A stretch of 64,000 bases of DNA from CAVTYH01 sp963773875 (GTDB lineage: Bacteria > Planctomycetota > Planctomycetia > Pirellulales > JADZDJ01): assembly GCA_963773875.1 (NCBI GenBank), contig CAVZCV010000006.1, positions 899,386 through 963,385 on the forward strand. The letters are read 5' to 3'. The translations under genes and the position numbers were made by a program. The notes beneath the pieces are model-generated. The model did not search any database. It saw nothing but the letters and a program-made list of their open reading frames with translations, and was not told the origin of the DNA. Shown here one piece after another: positions 1-9,229 of the stretch. Position 1 is the stretch's first letter, and every line of letters starts with the position of its first letter.

Positions 1-412
1 AATAAATTGGCACCGATTCATGGATGCCAAACTCGGCCGAAAAATATGCGACCGGCTTGGAACCGAGCACACCAGCGTGCGTGGTGCCCCAAGTTGTGCG
101 CGGGCCGATGTATTCTTTTAGCCTGCGAAACGATTGATTGATGCGGCTGTAAAGCACGAGTTCCGCCGCGCGCATTTCTAATCGTTCGGGAGTGAACTCC
201 GCCAAGAGCGCAATCGGATTGTGATCCAGCTGCCGCCAGCGGATCGGATCCAAATCGCGAAATAGGTTCACGACCTCCGGATGCCAGGTCCACCACAAGT
301 TGTGGGCAATCGCCACACACTTGTCGTAAAGCGTCTGGGGAGAGAATTCCTCCAGGCTAGGTTTTCTTGCGGCCAGGGAACCGACAACGGGCTCGACTTC
401 AGCTTGACTCAT
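1..412 (-). CDS. glgP: Alpha-glucan (glycogen) phosphorylase, N-terminal part, cut by window edge
   Basis: The 137 codons present read MSQAEVEPVV at the start, then contain AHNLWWTWHPEVVNLFRDLD and end in YFSAEFGIHESVPIY. The last motif is the hallmark of the GlgP family, which phosphorolyses alpha-1,4-glucan to glucose-1-phosphate in the cytoplasm; the preceding segment matches the DUF3417-type N-terminal extension of the actinobacterial/planctomycete subgroup. The start is the ATG at 410-412. The catalytic and PLP-binding parts lie outside the window. The next gene (650, plus strand) is divergent, so the 237 bp between them should hold both promoters; I see no clear box there. Confidence 0.88.
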   Translation of the reverse strand, partial: MSQAEVEPVVGSLAARKPSLEEFSPQTLYDKCVAIAHNLWWTWHPEVVNLFRDLDPIRWRQLDHNPIALLAEFTPERLEMRAAELVLYSRINQSFRRLKEYIGPRTTWGTTHAGVLGSKPVAYFSAEFGIHESVPIY

Positions 413-649
413 GCGATTCCTTTGCTCCGCGACACTCACAAATGCGCGTCCATTTTCGCAACTCGGACCGAAATGGGCGGGTTCGGACCGAATCGGTTGA
501 TTATATCGCGGCTTTTACCGGCTGCGACCCCTTATTTGCGTGGCAGCGGTTAGAAACTGGCGGCGCGGGCGATAGAATAGATCGCCCAATTTCAAACCCG
601 GTATTCAGCTCGGCGGCCGGGCGCTATCAGAATTTGTAATGTTGCAACT

Positions 650-1729
650 ATGTCTGCAAATGAATTAATTTCGACGCCCGACGAACCGTCGCTCGATCGG
701 CTGTGTGAAGAACTGGCGGCGCGCGCGGGACAAACCGATGTCGTCGGAAGCTGGCCCGTTGAGCAGTTACGGCTTCTGGGCAATGCCGGCGTCTATCGAT
801 GGTTTTTACCCCAAGAATGGGGCGGGTTCGATTGGAGCGAACAAGATCTGGCGCGCGGCTACATGCGGCTGGCTTCTGCGTGCTTAACGACAGCATTCAT
901 TCTGACGCAGCGCAGCGGGGCGGTGCGGCGGATTGCCGACTGCGAGAATCGATCACTCAAAGTAGACCTACTGCCGGCACTTGCCGAGGGGCGAAGTTTT
1001 GCAACGGTCGGTATTTCACATCTGACAACAAGCCGCCGCCATCTCGCTAAGCCCGTGCTAGCTGCGCAGGAGACCTCCGCGGGTTTCGTTCTGGATGGCT
1101 ACAGCCCCTGGGTGACCGGTGCTGCGTATGCCGAGACCGTTGTATTGGGCGCGACGCTCGACGATGGCCGACAGATTTTGGTGGCGCTGCCGACATCGCT
1201 GGCCGGCGTGTCTGTGAAGCCACATGCGCAATTGGTGGGGCTCACGGCCAGTCACACCGGACCGCTGGAATGTAGCGGAGTTCAACTTGGCCGCGAATTC
1301 TTAATAGATGGCCCTGCAGAAAATGTGATGGCCGGCAAAACGGGCACGAAAACCGGCGGTCTGCAAACGTCTGCGCTGGCGATCGGATTGTCGCTCGCGG
1401 CGATTGAATTCCTCGAACGCGAAAGCGAAAAGCGAAACGAACTGGCGAGTGCCGCTGAGAATTTGCGCGATGAACACGGTTTACTTGAGCACGACTTGCT
1501 TGCCGTTGCTGCGGGGCAGGAGGTGTGCGGAGGCGATGAATTGCGGGCACGGTCGAATAGCCTCGCGTTGCGTTCTGCGCAGGCCGCTTTGGCCGCAGCC
1601 AAGGGCGCAGGTTACGTCGTTGGGCATCCGGCCGGGCGTTGGTGCCGCGAGGCGTTGTTCTTCCTCGTTTGGAGTTGCCCACAACCGGTGATGGCGGCGA
1701 ATCTTTGCGAATTAGCCGGCCTGGGCTGA
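650..1729 (+). CDS. Acyl-CoA dehydrogenase-like flavoprotein
   Basis: A 359-residue protein with the overall plan of acyl-CoA dehydrogenases: an N-terminal helical region with LPQEWGGFDW (about residues 53-62, where the family has P-x-x-x-G-G), a central beta region with FVLDGYSPWVTGAAYAE (about 146-162), and a C-terminal helical part ending REALFFLVWSCPQPVMAANL. It probably oxidises an acyl-CoA or related thioester using FAD. At 359 residues it is slightly shorter than the usual 380, and I cannot place the catalytic glutamate, so the substrate is open. It converges with the glycosyltransferase gene (52 bp between stop codons). Confidence 0.75.
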   Translation: MSANELISTPDEPSLDRLCEELAARAGQTDVVGSWPVEQLRLLGNAGVYRWFLPQEWGGFDWSEQDLARGYMRLASACLTTAFILTQRSGAVRRIADCENRSLKVDLLPALAEGRSFATVGISHLTTSRRHLAKPVLAAQETSAGFVLDGYSPWVTGAAYAETVVLGATLDDGRQILVALPTSLAGVSVKPHAQLVGLTASHTGPLECSGVQLGREFLIDGPAENVMAGKTGTKTGGLQTSALAIGLSLAAIEFLERESEKRNELASAAENLRDEHGLLEHDLLAVAAGQEVCGGDELRARSNSLALRSAQAALAAAKGAGYVVGHPAGRWCREALFFLVWSCPQPVMAANLCELAGLG

Positions 1730-1781
1730 GGAATATTCACCACGGAGACACGCAGTGCAGGGAGCAGCAGGATAAGCCAAC

Positions 1782-3179
1782 TTAGCGTGTCGATTGGGAT
1801 ACGAGCGGCGCGATTCGCCGATACAACTCGCGATGTCGGCGGGCCATTTCCTCGGCCGTATAGGTTGCGCGAATTGTTTCGTATCCGCGACGGCCGCACT
1901 CTTTCCTAAATTCTTGATCGGAGATGAACTGCCGCAGTTTAGCCGCCAAATCGTTCGGGTCATTCGGCTCGAATAGCAGACCGCCGCCAGAGTGCTCGAT
2001 CATTTCTGGAAACGCGCCGTGACGTGGCGCGACGACGGGCACACCACTGGCCAGCGATTCCAGCGCCGATAGCCCTTTGCTTTCGTGATAGATCGTGGCC
2101 ACGCCCATCACATCGATCGATTGCATGAACGCGATTTTTTGTGATCGATCTAGTTCGCCGACGTACTCAAAGCGATCGGCAAGGCCAAGTTGGTTCACCT
2201 GCGCTTTGAGCGTTTCAAAATACGGTTCGTCCCCGGACGATTTGTAGCCACCGATCCGCAGCCGCAGCGGCCCAAGTGCCGGCTCGGCGGCAAGTCTTGC
2301 AAAGGCTTCGATTAAAAGATGCAAACCCTTTTCCGGCGCGACGCGACCAAAATAGCCGATCGTGAAAGGCTCGCCGACGGGGCCAGTCGTTCGCAAATCG
2401 TAGCCATCAAGATCCAGACCATGGTGAATCACCTCGATCCGCGCCGGCTGGATACCCATGTAATCGGCCATGAAGTCAGCAAAGTAGCGATTGTACGCCA
2501 CGAAGTGTTCGGCATCCGACGCGCGTTGGCGCAGCAAGCTTCGCACCTGGCTGTAATGCGGCTCCTTCAACTGTTCGACAAACCAATCTTCCCCCGCCAG
2601 GCCACAGACGATGGGCACGCGCAATCGCTCCTTTAGCGGCGCTGCCATTCCGAGCAGCAGGGCATTCGAGAGATGAACGACGTCCGGACGAATTTCGGTC
2701 TCCAGCCAATAGGCGAGCTTTTCGACCTCTTTGCGCTGCTTGCCATGTTCGCCTTGCAACGTGGAAATGGTCAGTTCGCCAAGATCGGCGGCATCCATGC
2801 CGGCGCTGCGGCGGGAGAGCCACTCGAGCAGCCGCGGAGAATCGAGCAAGCGATCGAAAAACCAGGGTGTGTGACGGAACAGTGCCGAATGCTGTTGCAG
2901 ATACACATTCACGCCGCCAAAAAAAATGCGGTCCACGCTGACATTTTCTTCGTCGGTGCGCAGAGGCGTAAATGTGGGCACGAGCAAGACGTCTTCGCCC
3001 AAGGCGCGCAACGCTTTTGCCAATCCGTTGTCGTGCAGACAGGAACCGCAGAAGCGCGAGGCAGCGCCGGCCGAAAGATAGACGATTCGACGTTTTGATT
3101 CGGCCTGCGTGCTGGCGGTTGGCGACGACGGAGCAACCTCGGTGTCAATCGCCGGTGCATGGACAGACGGGATGGTCAT
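1782..3179 (-). CDS. Glycosyltransferase family 4 (GT-B fold)
   Basis: The 465-residue protein has a GT-B architecture. The N-terminal half contains SAGAASRFCGSCLHDNGLAK (nucleotide-sugar/acceptor loop region, about 36-55). The C-terminal half has GYFGRVAPEKGLHLLIEAF (about 264-282) and the donor-binding E-x7-E motif in YHESKGLSALESLASGVPVV. It would transfer a sugar from a nucleotide donor to a lipid or glycan acceptor; the acceptor cannot be read from sequence. It is the last of three closely spaced minus-strand genes (24 bp after the chorismate-lyase-like gene), suggesting a role in making a glycosylated isoprenoid or aromatic lipid. That role is inference from context. Confidence 0.85.
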   Translation of the reverse strand: MTIPSVHAPAIDTEVAPSSPTASTQAESKRRIVYLSAGAASRFCGSCLHDNGLAKALRALGEDVLLVPTFTPLRTDEENVSVDRIFFGGVNVYLQQHSALFRHTPWFFDRLLDSPRLLEWLSRRSAGMDAADLGELTISTLQGEHGKQRKEVEKLAYWLETEIRPDVVHLSNALLLGMAAPLKERLRVPIVCGLAGEDWFVEQLKEPHYSQVRSLLRQRASDAEHFVAYNRYFADFMADYMGIQPARIEVIHHGLDLDGYDLRTTGPVGEPFTIGYFGRVAPEKGLHLLIEAFARLAAEPALGPLRLRIGGYKSSGDEPYFETLKAQVNQLGLADRFEYVGELDRSQKIAFMQSIDVMGVATIYHESKGLSALESLASGVPVVAPRHGAFPEMIEHSGGGLLFEPNDPNDLAAKLRQFISDQEFRKECGRRGYETIRATYTAEEMARRHRELYRRIAPLVSQSTR

Positions 3180-3203
3180 TTGGTGCGCGTCTTTGTTAGC
3201 ACG

Positions 3204-3761
3204 CTAAGCCGAAAGCGGATCAATGGACGCCACAATCTCCAGCAATTCTACCGCGGGCTCGCCGTTACAGTGAATAATTGCCGTTCGCCCATAGGTCGCT
3301 TCGCCCACTTTCGAGGCGAACAACCGGCGAAGATCGGGTCCGGGTTTCACTCGCCACAGCGCCAACAGTTCAATCTCGCGCATCACTTGATGTTCGATTA
3401 GCACTCGCCCCAGCGGTTTGGTTCGGCTTTCAATCTCCCGCCGCACGTCAGGACCAAGATATTCGAAATTTAGCCGCACAATGCCAAATTGTACCACGGC
3501 ACCATCGGTCTGACGGCTCAGCAGGATCCGCCGTTCGTAGTGGGTTCCCGCCGATTTGGCGTCCAACACCTGCACATTCACCAAACTGCGGTGATATCGT
3601 TCCACGGTCACGGTCATGTGGTGCTCATGTGCCAACAGCTTTCGGTACTGCTCTGGCATCTTGTCGACCGACACCTGATGGAAAACACCCAATTCTGCCG
3701 GCTGCTGATAAAACAGGCCGATGAGCGCGGAAAGTTCGGATCTGGCAAAAGAAACAGCCAC
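3204..3761 (-). CDS. Chorismate pyruvate-lyase-like (DUF98 family) protein
   Basis: 185 residues. The sequence LLAHEHHMTVTVERYHRSL (about 43-61), the arginine-rich YERRILLSRQTDGAVVQFG, and LGRVLIEHQVMREIELLALW followed near the end by TYGRTAIIHCNGEPAVELLE fit the UbiC/DUF98 chorismate-lyase-like fold, in which conserved Arg and Glu residues bind the aromatic product. Members make 4-hydroxybenzoate or related aromatic acids or bind them. Together with the upstream prenyl synthase and downstream glycosyltransferase it suggests an aromatic head group for a prenylated or glycosylated lipid. Homology is judged by motif order only. Confidence 0.6.
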   Translation of the reverse strand: MAVSFARSELSALIGLFYQQPAELGVFHQVSVDKMPEQYRKLLAHEHHMTVTVERYHRSLVNVQVLDAKSAGTHYERRILLSRQTDGAVVQFGIVRLNFEYLGPDVRREIESRTKPLGRVLIEHQVMREIELLALWRVKPGPDLRRLFASKVGEATYGRTAIIHCNGEPAVELLEIVASIDPLSA

Positions 3762-3829
3762 AAGCAGAAAGGCGGGATGTTCAGGGAGGCAGGATTTCCT
3801 AAATCCTACGCAGCCGAAGCCCCCGCCGT

Positions 3830-5036
3830 CTACCGCTTGCTGGCTGCGGGTGGTTGCCGGCGTTCGAGCACCAGATCGATCAAATAATAGAACAGCTGGC
3901 GCAAAGAATCGGGCGAGAGATTGCGGGCAATCGTTTCGGCGCGCTCTTGATGTTCATCAACCAGCCGGCCCGCTTTGTCGAATACACCGGCTTCGTCGTA
4001 CAAGCAGCGAATCTCGCACACGTGGCCGTTTTCCAACGGGCGAAGTGTCGCGACGCGTTCCAACTCGTGCGCGCTTTTCAGGCGAAAGCCCTTCCAGCGC
4101 AAGTGCCCAAAGCACGGTGGGGCGGCCGCCAATGACATCGCCGGCCGCCGACAGCTTGTTATGGCGATCGCCCAGCCAATCGTTCAAATCATTGATAATT
4201 TGAAAGGCGATGCCCAGGTTGCGGGCAAACTGACCGATCGGCTCGATCAGCTCATTAGCCGGACCGGCCAGGCGAACGCCCGTGTACAGGGCTGCCTCGA
4301 ACGCAGGCGCTGTTTTGAGCGCGTATATTTTGAGTGCATCTTGCGGAGAAAGGCGTTTGTTGTGGGAATCGCGCCAAATCAGTTCCGCGCCTTGACCTTC
4401 GCTGAGCTTCATGTGCGCGTCGGCCAGCCGATCGAGAATATCACCGGCAACCTCCGGACCCAACGATTTTGCTTCGCGACTGATCAATCGATATCCCAAA
4501 CCGATTAAATAGTCGCCGACGTTAATGGCGGTTGCCGTGCCAAATTTGCGATGCAGCGTTTGGTCGCCATAACGGAATTCGTCGTCATCCTGAATGTCGT
4601 CGTGTACCAGCGATGCCTTGTGAAACGTTTCGATCGACAACGCACAACGTTTCACCGATTCCGGCAAGCTGGCAGGCGATGGATCGCCATTTTGCTCAAC
4701 ACGGCTCGAGGCCAGGGCATCAAAAACTGCTAGCGTAATGAAAGGCCGAGAGTGCTTGCCGCCTTTGGCGAGGAAGTCGTAGGCGATGGCCTCGGTGGCT
4801 GCTAGCGGATCAAGACCATTCACGCCTTGCCCATTTAATTCCGCGAGGGTTCGGCGTCCACGCAGCCGCGGGGCAAGTCGCTCCAGCTGCGGCCGATCGA
4901 ACATACCAGCGGCGACCATCATAAGGCCCGAGTACCCGTTCGTGTGCGTCTGGCCATTGCGACCTTGTGGCTGCTGTGCGCTCGAATCGGTCGCGGGAGA
5001 ATCGGCAGACGGACGTGGTGGAATGACAATCGCCAA
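3830..5036 (-). CDS. Polyprenyl (geranylgeranyl/farnesyl) diphosphate synthase, apparent frameshift
   Basis: Condenses isopentenyl diphosphate with allylic diphosphates. The first Asp-rich motif is in LVHDDIQDDDE (about residue 143), with GGKHSRPF upstream; the second is FQIINDLNDW, with Asn in place of the first Asp. At about 4075-4078 the frame breaks after LWALALEGLSPE and the expected C-terminus (HELERVATLRPLENG ... LVDEHQERAETIARN ... LFYYLIDLVLERR) continues in another frame down to 3830. Dropping one A from the AAAA run (coding strand) rejoins them. The start taken here is TTG 5036; the MM about 38 residues in is an alternative. First gene of the minus-strand run, divergent from the RND gene. 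Confidence 0.82.
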
Positions 5037-5385
5037 CTTACGGCCTTTCGCAATACTTTGCGGTCACTTTCCGGTCAACGGTCCATGTTTGAGGCATCCC
5101 ATAATACCAAAGGCGGCCCGATGAGAAACCGAGGTCACCCGTCGAAGGTAAAAAATTCCGCCTTTCACGCTGGAACCGCTTGGATGCGATGCGACGCAGT
5201 CTATAGTTTGCCAACCGTAAATTGTGCGAGTGAATTAACTTGCCAGTGAATAACGGTCGCGGCGACCACTAGAATCGCACGCGGTCGAGAGCAAGAATTG
5301 TCGTTCCAGTGCGAAAAACGGCTGCCGGACTGAGGTTCGAGCGACGCGCCACCGTTTTCGCCGCTGCGATCGTATCACCCTAATA
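5037..5385. other. 349-bp divergent intergenic region, no gene seen
   Basis: Lies between the 5' ends of the prenyl synthase (minus) and the RND exporter (plus), so it should carry both promoters. It is less GC-rich than its flanks around 5140-5260. I found no open frame with a credible start, no strong -35/-10 pair and no long hairpin. Confidence 0.5.
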
Positions 5386-7761
5386 TTGAATTGCCTTGTG
5401 CTAGAACGCCTGCTCCTTACCCTTGATCGCTATCCGCGAATTTGCCAGCTGGTGTTGGCTGCGCTTTTGGTATGGGCGGCGTTTCAGGTGCCGAAACTGA
5501 AGGTTGACGACTCACCGGAACGTTGGCTGCCCGAAAGCACGCGGGAAGCCTGGCACGTGCTGGATGAGCATTTCAACTTCGGCGACACCGTGGCAGTCGG
5601 CTTCGAATTCTTGCGGCCCATTCGCGATGAGGACGCCGCACCGCTGCGGCGGTTCAGAGAGAGTTTGGCGCATGTCGAGGGCGTGCGCCAGGTTTACGAC
5701 GCGTCGCTCTTGGCAGAAGAAATTGAGGGCGTGCCCCTTTCTCAATTGGTCGATCCGGTAAATCACAAGCGCTTCGATTTATACGAAGGCGCGCTTTGGA
5801 GTCCACCCAACAAGGCCGAGCACAGCCAGACGTTGCTCATGGCCATCGAACTGTATTACCCGCGCGATCCGGCCAAGCTGTATCAGTATCGCCGGAATGT
5901 GATCGATCGTCTGTATCAACTCGTCGACGAGGCCAAAGGGCAGCCCGAGTTTCGCGGAGTCAAATTCCATGTGGCCGGCGGCATCTTACTGATGGACGAA
6001 CTCGAGCAGCGTTCGCGGCAATCGGCAATATTTTTGCCCCTGTCGATACTCGTGGGCATCGTCAGCTTGCTTGTCGGGTTCCGCTCGTTTCGTGCGCTAG
6101 CTCTGACGTTGCTTGGCGGCGGGGCGGCGATGTTGCTCGTTGTGGGCTACGTCGCCTGGTCAGGCAGCGGACTGGGCGCGCTGACGATTTCCGCACCGAC
6201 GCTGATTTCGATTATCGCCATCGCCACGACCGTTCACTTTGCCAGCGATGCGGCCGATCACGGCGATTCCAGTCGATCGCCAAGTGAGCGACAACGGCTG
6301 GTGCGCTGGGTAGCTGTGCCGTGCCTGGGCGTGGCGATTTTAACTGCCGTCGGATTCCTGATGCTCACGTTCAACGATCTTAGCCCAGTGCGATCGCTTG
6401 GATACGAACTTTTTGCCGGATCGCTGTTGGCGTTTTTCGGTGTTTTCATTGTTTCGCGGATCGTACCGATCCGTCGCGCTTACCCAGGAAGTGTGCTAAC
6501 GCCGCGGCTTTTCGCCTGGTGGTCAGATTTTCTAGGTCGACGTCCGCGGGCCATCACAGCCGGATTTCTTTCGCTGATGTTGGTTGCCGCCCTGTTGGCC
6601 TGGCCTTGGTCCGCCACTTCGCCGGTTGGGTTGAAGGTGGACGTCGACCCGTTTTCGTTCTTCGGGCCGGAAAATCATCTCGTCAAAGCACGCGAACATT
6701 TTTTGGACAACGGCTTTGGTTTGTATCAGCTGGAAGTGATTCTGATTCCGCGCGAGAAAGGCCAACCGCCAGAAAATGGCAAGCCTGGCGACGCGGTGTT
6801 CGAGGCGAATCAAAAGGCGGCGCAAGAATATTCAGACCATCTACGGTCACGCTCTGACCTAGGTGTGCTGCAGGTGATCTCCACACGCGCCATGCGCGAA
6901 CGCCAGACCCGATTTTACGACGAAATTATGCAGCTTCGTGGAGGAGGCGGCTCGGTCGCCGATCGCCTGCAATCGGCCGGCGCCACGCTATTGCGATTGG
7001 CGAAGATGACCAAGTATGCCCACACGTTTGAGGAAACGTTTGATAATTGGAACCGCGACAAACTCAATCAAGGCGCGATCCGCCTGACATTTTTGGCGCA
7101 CGATCGAGTGAAGGGCGGTTTTGCAGAATTGCTTAGCCAGGCGCGCAGCTCGGTGCCGCCGCAGTTCGACGCGTACATTTCCGGGACCATTACTTCGGTT
7201 GTGCAATTGGCCGATGGCCTCGTGAATGGGTTGGCGATGGGAGTCACCGTTTCGGTGATTGTCATGGCGCTGGTTTGCGCGGTGCTCTTTCGTTCCACAC
7301 GACTGGCGGCCATCGCGGCAGTGCCCAACGCGTTTCCGATTCTCGTCGTCTACGGTTTCATGGGCGCGTTCGGCGTGCCGATCAGTAGCGGCTCTGCCAT
7401 GGTGGCCACAGTTTCACTCGGCATGAACCAGACAATTTATTTCTTGATGCGGTACCGCAAGTTGACGCGTGACGAAGGGCTGGACACCGAGACCGCCCTG
7501 CACACCGCGTTTATGCAAATTGGCCGGCCGGTTGTGCTCACGAGTTTGGTTTTCACAGCAGGCTTTTTGATTTTCCTCGTGTCCGACTTTCTGCCGCTCT
7601 ATCACTTTGGCCTCTTGACTTCGATTGCGATGTTGGCCGGTATGACCGGCGATATCGTGCTGTTGCCCTGCTTGCTCCGGACGTTCGATCGTGTGCCACG
7701 AAGAGCCGTTGGCATAGATGCTGAGCAGATGTCGCCGGCCGTTCCGGAAGGCGTGCTATGA
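5386..7761 (+). CDS. RND/MMPL-family (HAE3/HpnN-like) exporter
   Basis: 791 residues with the RND repeat plan: TM1 near residue 20 (LVLAALLVWAAF), a large extracytoplasmic loop, a membrane block at about 210-350 (IFLPLSILVGIVSLLVGFR; GLGALTISAPTLISIIAIA), then a second TM at about 390, a second large loop and a second membrane block at about 610-770 ending in LVFTAGFLIFLVSDF. DDSPERWLPE just after TM1 is typical of the family. Such proteins use proton motive force to move lipids or hydrophobic molecules to the outer envelope. The first possible start is TTG 5386; GTG 5398 (VLERLLLTLDRYPR) looks at least as likely. Divergent from the prenyl synthase cluster, which suggests export of that product. 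Confidence 0.8.
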   Translation: MNCLVLERLLLTLDRYPRICQLVLAALLVWAAFQVPKLKVDDSPERWLPESTREAWHVLDEHFNFGDTVAVGFEFLRPIRDEDAAPLRRFRESLAHVEGVRQVYDASLLAEEIEGVPLSQLVDPVNHKRFDLYEGALWSPPNKAEHSQTLLMAIELYYPRDPAKLYQYRRNVIDRLYQLVDEAKGQPEFRGVKFHVAGGILLMDELEQRSRQSAIFLPLSILVGIVSLLVGFRSFRALALTLLGGGAAMLLVVGYVAWSGSGLGALTISAPTLISIIAIATTVHFASDAADHGDSSRSPSERQRLVRWVAVPCLGVAILTAVGFLMLTFNDLSPVRSLGYELFAGSLLAFFGVFIVSRIVPIRRAYPGSVLTPRLFAWWSDFLGRRPRAITAGFLSLMLVAALLAWPWSATSPVGLKVDVDPFSFFGPENHLVKAREHFLDNGFGLYQLEVILIPREKGQPPENGKPGDAVFEANQKAAQEYSDHLRSRSDLGVLQVISTRAMRERQTRFYDEIMQLRGGGGSVADRLQSAGATLLRLAKMTKYAHTFEETFDNWNRDKLNQGAIRLTFLAHDRVKGGFAELLSQARSSVPPQFDAYISGTITSVVQLADGLVNGLAMGVTVSVIVMALVCAVLFRSTRLAAIAAVPNAFPILVVYGFMGAFGVPISSGSAMVATVSLGMNQTIYFLMRYRKLTRDEGLDTETALHTAFMQIGRPVVLTSLVFTAGFLIFLVSDFLPLYHFGLLTSIAMLAGMTGDIVLLPCLLRTFDRVPRRAVGIDAEQMSPAVPEGVL

Positions 7762-7930
7762 GTTCAGCCCGCAATCCGGTCGTTGCAAAGTAAGCCGGAT
7801 GTCCGCCGACAAAATTTCATCGAGTGGGCCACGTTGGAAATCTTTGAAACCGCCAGCGGCAGGCGTTAAGATGTCGGGCAATTCGCGTTAGGTCCCACAC
7901 ACATCGCCACACATCACGGACAACATTGCC

Positions 7931-8971
7931 ATGCTATGCCGCACAACGTTCGCCACTTTCATTCTCATCACCGGAGTTGCCATGGCCGCCGACGAGAATC
8001 CGATCAAGAGCCACACAAAGCCCTATCCGACGTTTGGCAAACTCGAAAGCAAAGATCCGCAATTCGGCAAGTTAATTTCGCCGGGCACAAAAATGGAAAA
8101 ACTGGCCGAAGGTTTCGAGTGGTGCGAAGGGCCGGTGTGGTCGAAGGACGGCGGGTTTTTATTATTCTCCGACATCCCGCGCAACAGCATCATGAAGTGG
8201 AAAGATGGCGACGGCGTTTCGCTGTTCATGAAACCGTCGGGCTACACCGGCATTGTCGATTACGGCCGCGAGCCAGGCAGCAACGCCAACACGTTCGATT
8301 CGCAAGGCCGATTGACGCAGTGCGAGCACGGCGATCGGCGGATCTCGGTCCTCACGAAAGACGGCGGTAAGCGCACACTGGCAGATAACTACCAGGGCAA
8401 GCGATTGAACAGCCCGAACGATTTGTGTTTTGATACGAAAGGCAATTTGTACTTCACAGATCCGATCTACGGATTGCCGAAACACGAAAACGATCCCCGA
8501 CGCGAGCTTGATTTCTGCGGGGTATATCGACTGAAGCCGAGCGGCGAACTGTCGCTATTGACCAAAGACATGACCCGCCCCAACGGCATCGCTCTCTCGC
8601 CGGATGGCAAAAAGCTCTACGTCGCCAACAGCGATGGGCCCGACAAAGCCATTTGGATGGAGTTCAATGTGCAGCCCGACGGCACGGTCGATAAAGGTAA
8701 ACTCTTCTTCGACGCTTCCGCCTGGGCAAAGGCGGGCGGCATCGGCAACCCCGACGGCATGAAAGTCGACAAAGACGGTAATCTCTGGGCCACCGGTCCG
8801 GGTGGATTGCACATTTTCACTCCCGACGGCAAGCACTTAGGCACGATCAATCCAGATAGCGGCGATCCGATCTCGAACTGTGCCTGGGGCGACGACGGCT
8901 CGACGCTCTACATGACCGTCAACCATGCCATTGCCCGCATCAAAACGAACACGAAAGGGGTCGGCTGGTAA
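7931..8971 (+). CDS. Secreted SMP-30/gluconolactonase-like hydrolase
   Basis: 346 residues with a signal peptide (MLCRTTFATFILITGVAMAA, cleavage near AMA-AD). Blades of a six-bladed propeller are visible: EGFEWCEGPVWSKDGGFLLF (metal-binding Glu region, about 57-76), LNSPNDLCFDTKGNLYFTDP (about 158-177, the N-D pair of the family), RPNGIALSPDGKKLYVANS (about 216-234) and GNPDGMKVDKDGNLWATG (about 272-289). The family hydrolyses sugar lactones or related esters with one divalent cation; the substrate is not readable. It appears to be a single-gene unit, followed by two small hairpins at 9010-9062. Confidence 0.85.
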   Translation: MLCRTTFATFILITGVAMAADENPIKSHTKPYPTFGKLESKDPQFGKLISPGTKMEKLAEGFEWCEGPVWSKDGGFLLFSDIPRNSIMKWKDGDGVSLFMKPSGYTGIVDYGREPGSNANTFDSQGRLTQCEHGDRRISVLTKDGGKRTLADNYQGKRLNSPNDLCFDTKGNLYFTDPIYGLPKHENDPRRELDFCGVYRLKPSGELSLLTKDMTRPNGIALSPDGKKLYVANSDGPDKAIWMEFNVQPDGTVDKGKLFFDASAWAKAGGIGNPDGMKVDKDGNLWATGPGGLHIFTPDGKHLGTINPDSGDPISNCAWGDDGSTLYMTVNHAIARIKTNTKGVGW

Positions 8972-9009
8972 GCGCTTATTCGGGGCGATTGGCATTCGCT
9001 CCTGCGGGA

Positions 9010-9062
9010 GGCGACTCCCGTCGCCGAAGGTACATCACCAGATATCGCCGTCGGGAGACGGC
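9010..9062. repeat. Paired hairpins with complementary loops
   Basis: Two perfect 6-bp hairpins lie 21 bp apart: GGCGAC-tccc-GTCGCC (9010-9025) and GCCGTC-ggga-GACGGC (9047-9062). The loops tccc and ggga are complementary, and the whole segment is a near inverted repeat of itself. It sits downstream of the SMP-30 gene and could end its transcript, but no T-run follows. It may also be a REP-like intergenic repeat. Confidence 0.6.
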
Positions 9063-9229
9063 TCCTACAAGTCGTGCGTCGCCAAGAAACTTGCCAATTT
9101 ATCCGCCTTCGCTACCATGAGTTGTGACGGACCGCCCCGCTGCGGCGACACAATTCTCGCCGCGTGAGAGTATACCCACACGTGGAGTTGCTCAATTTAC
9201 GATTCGTCGCGTCCTGGAAGGACGGGCCA

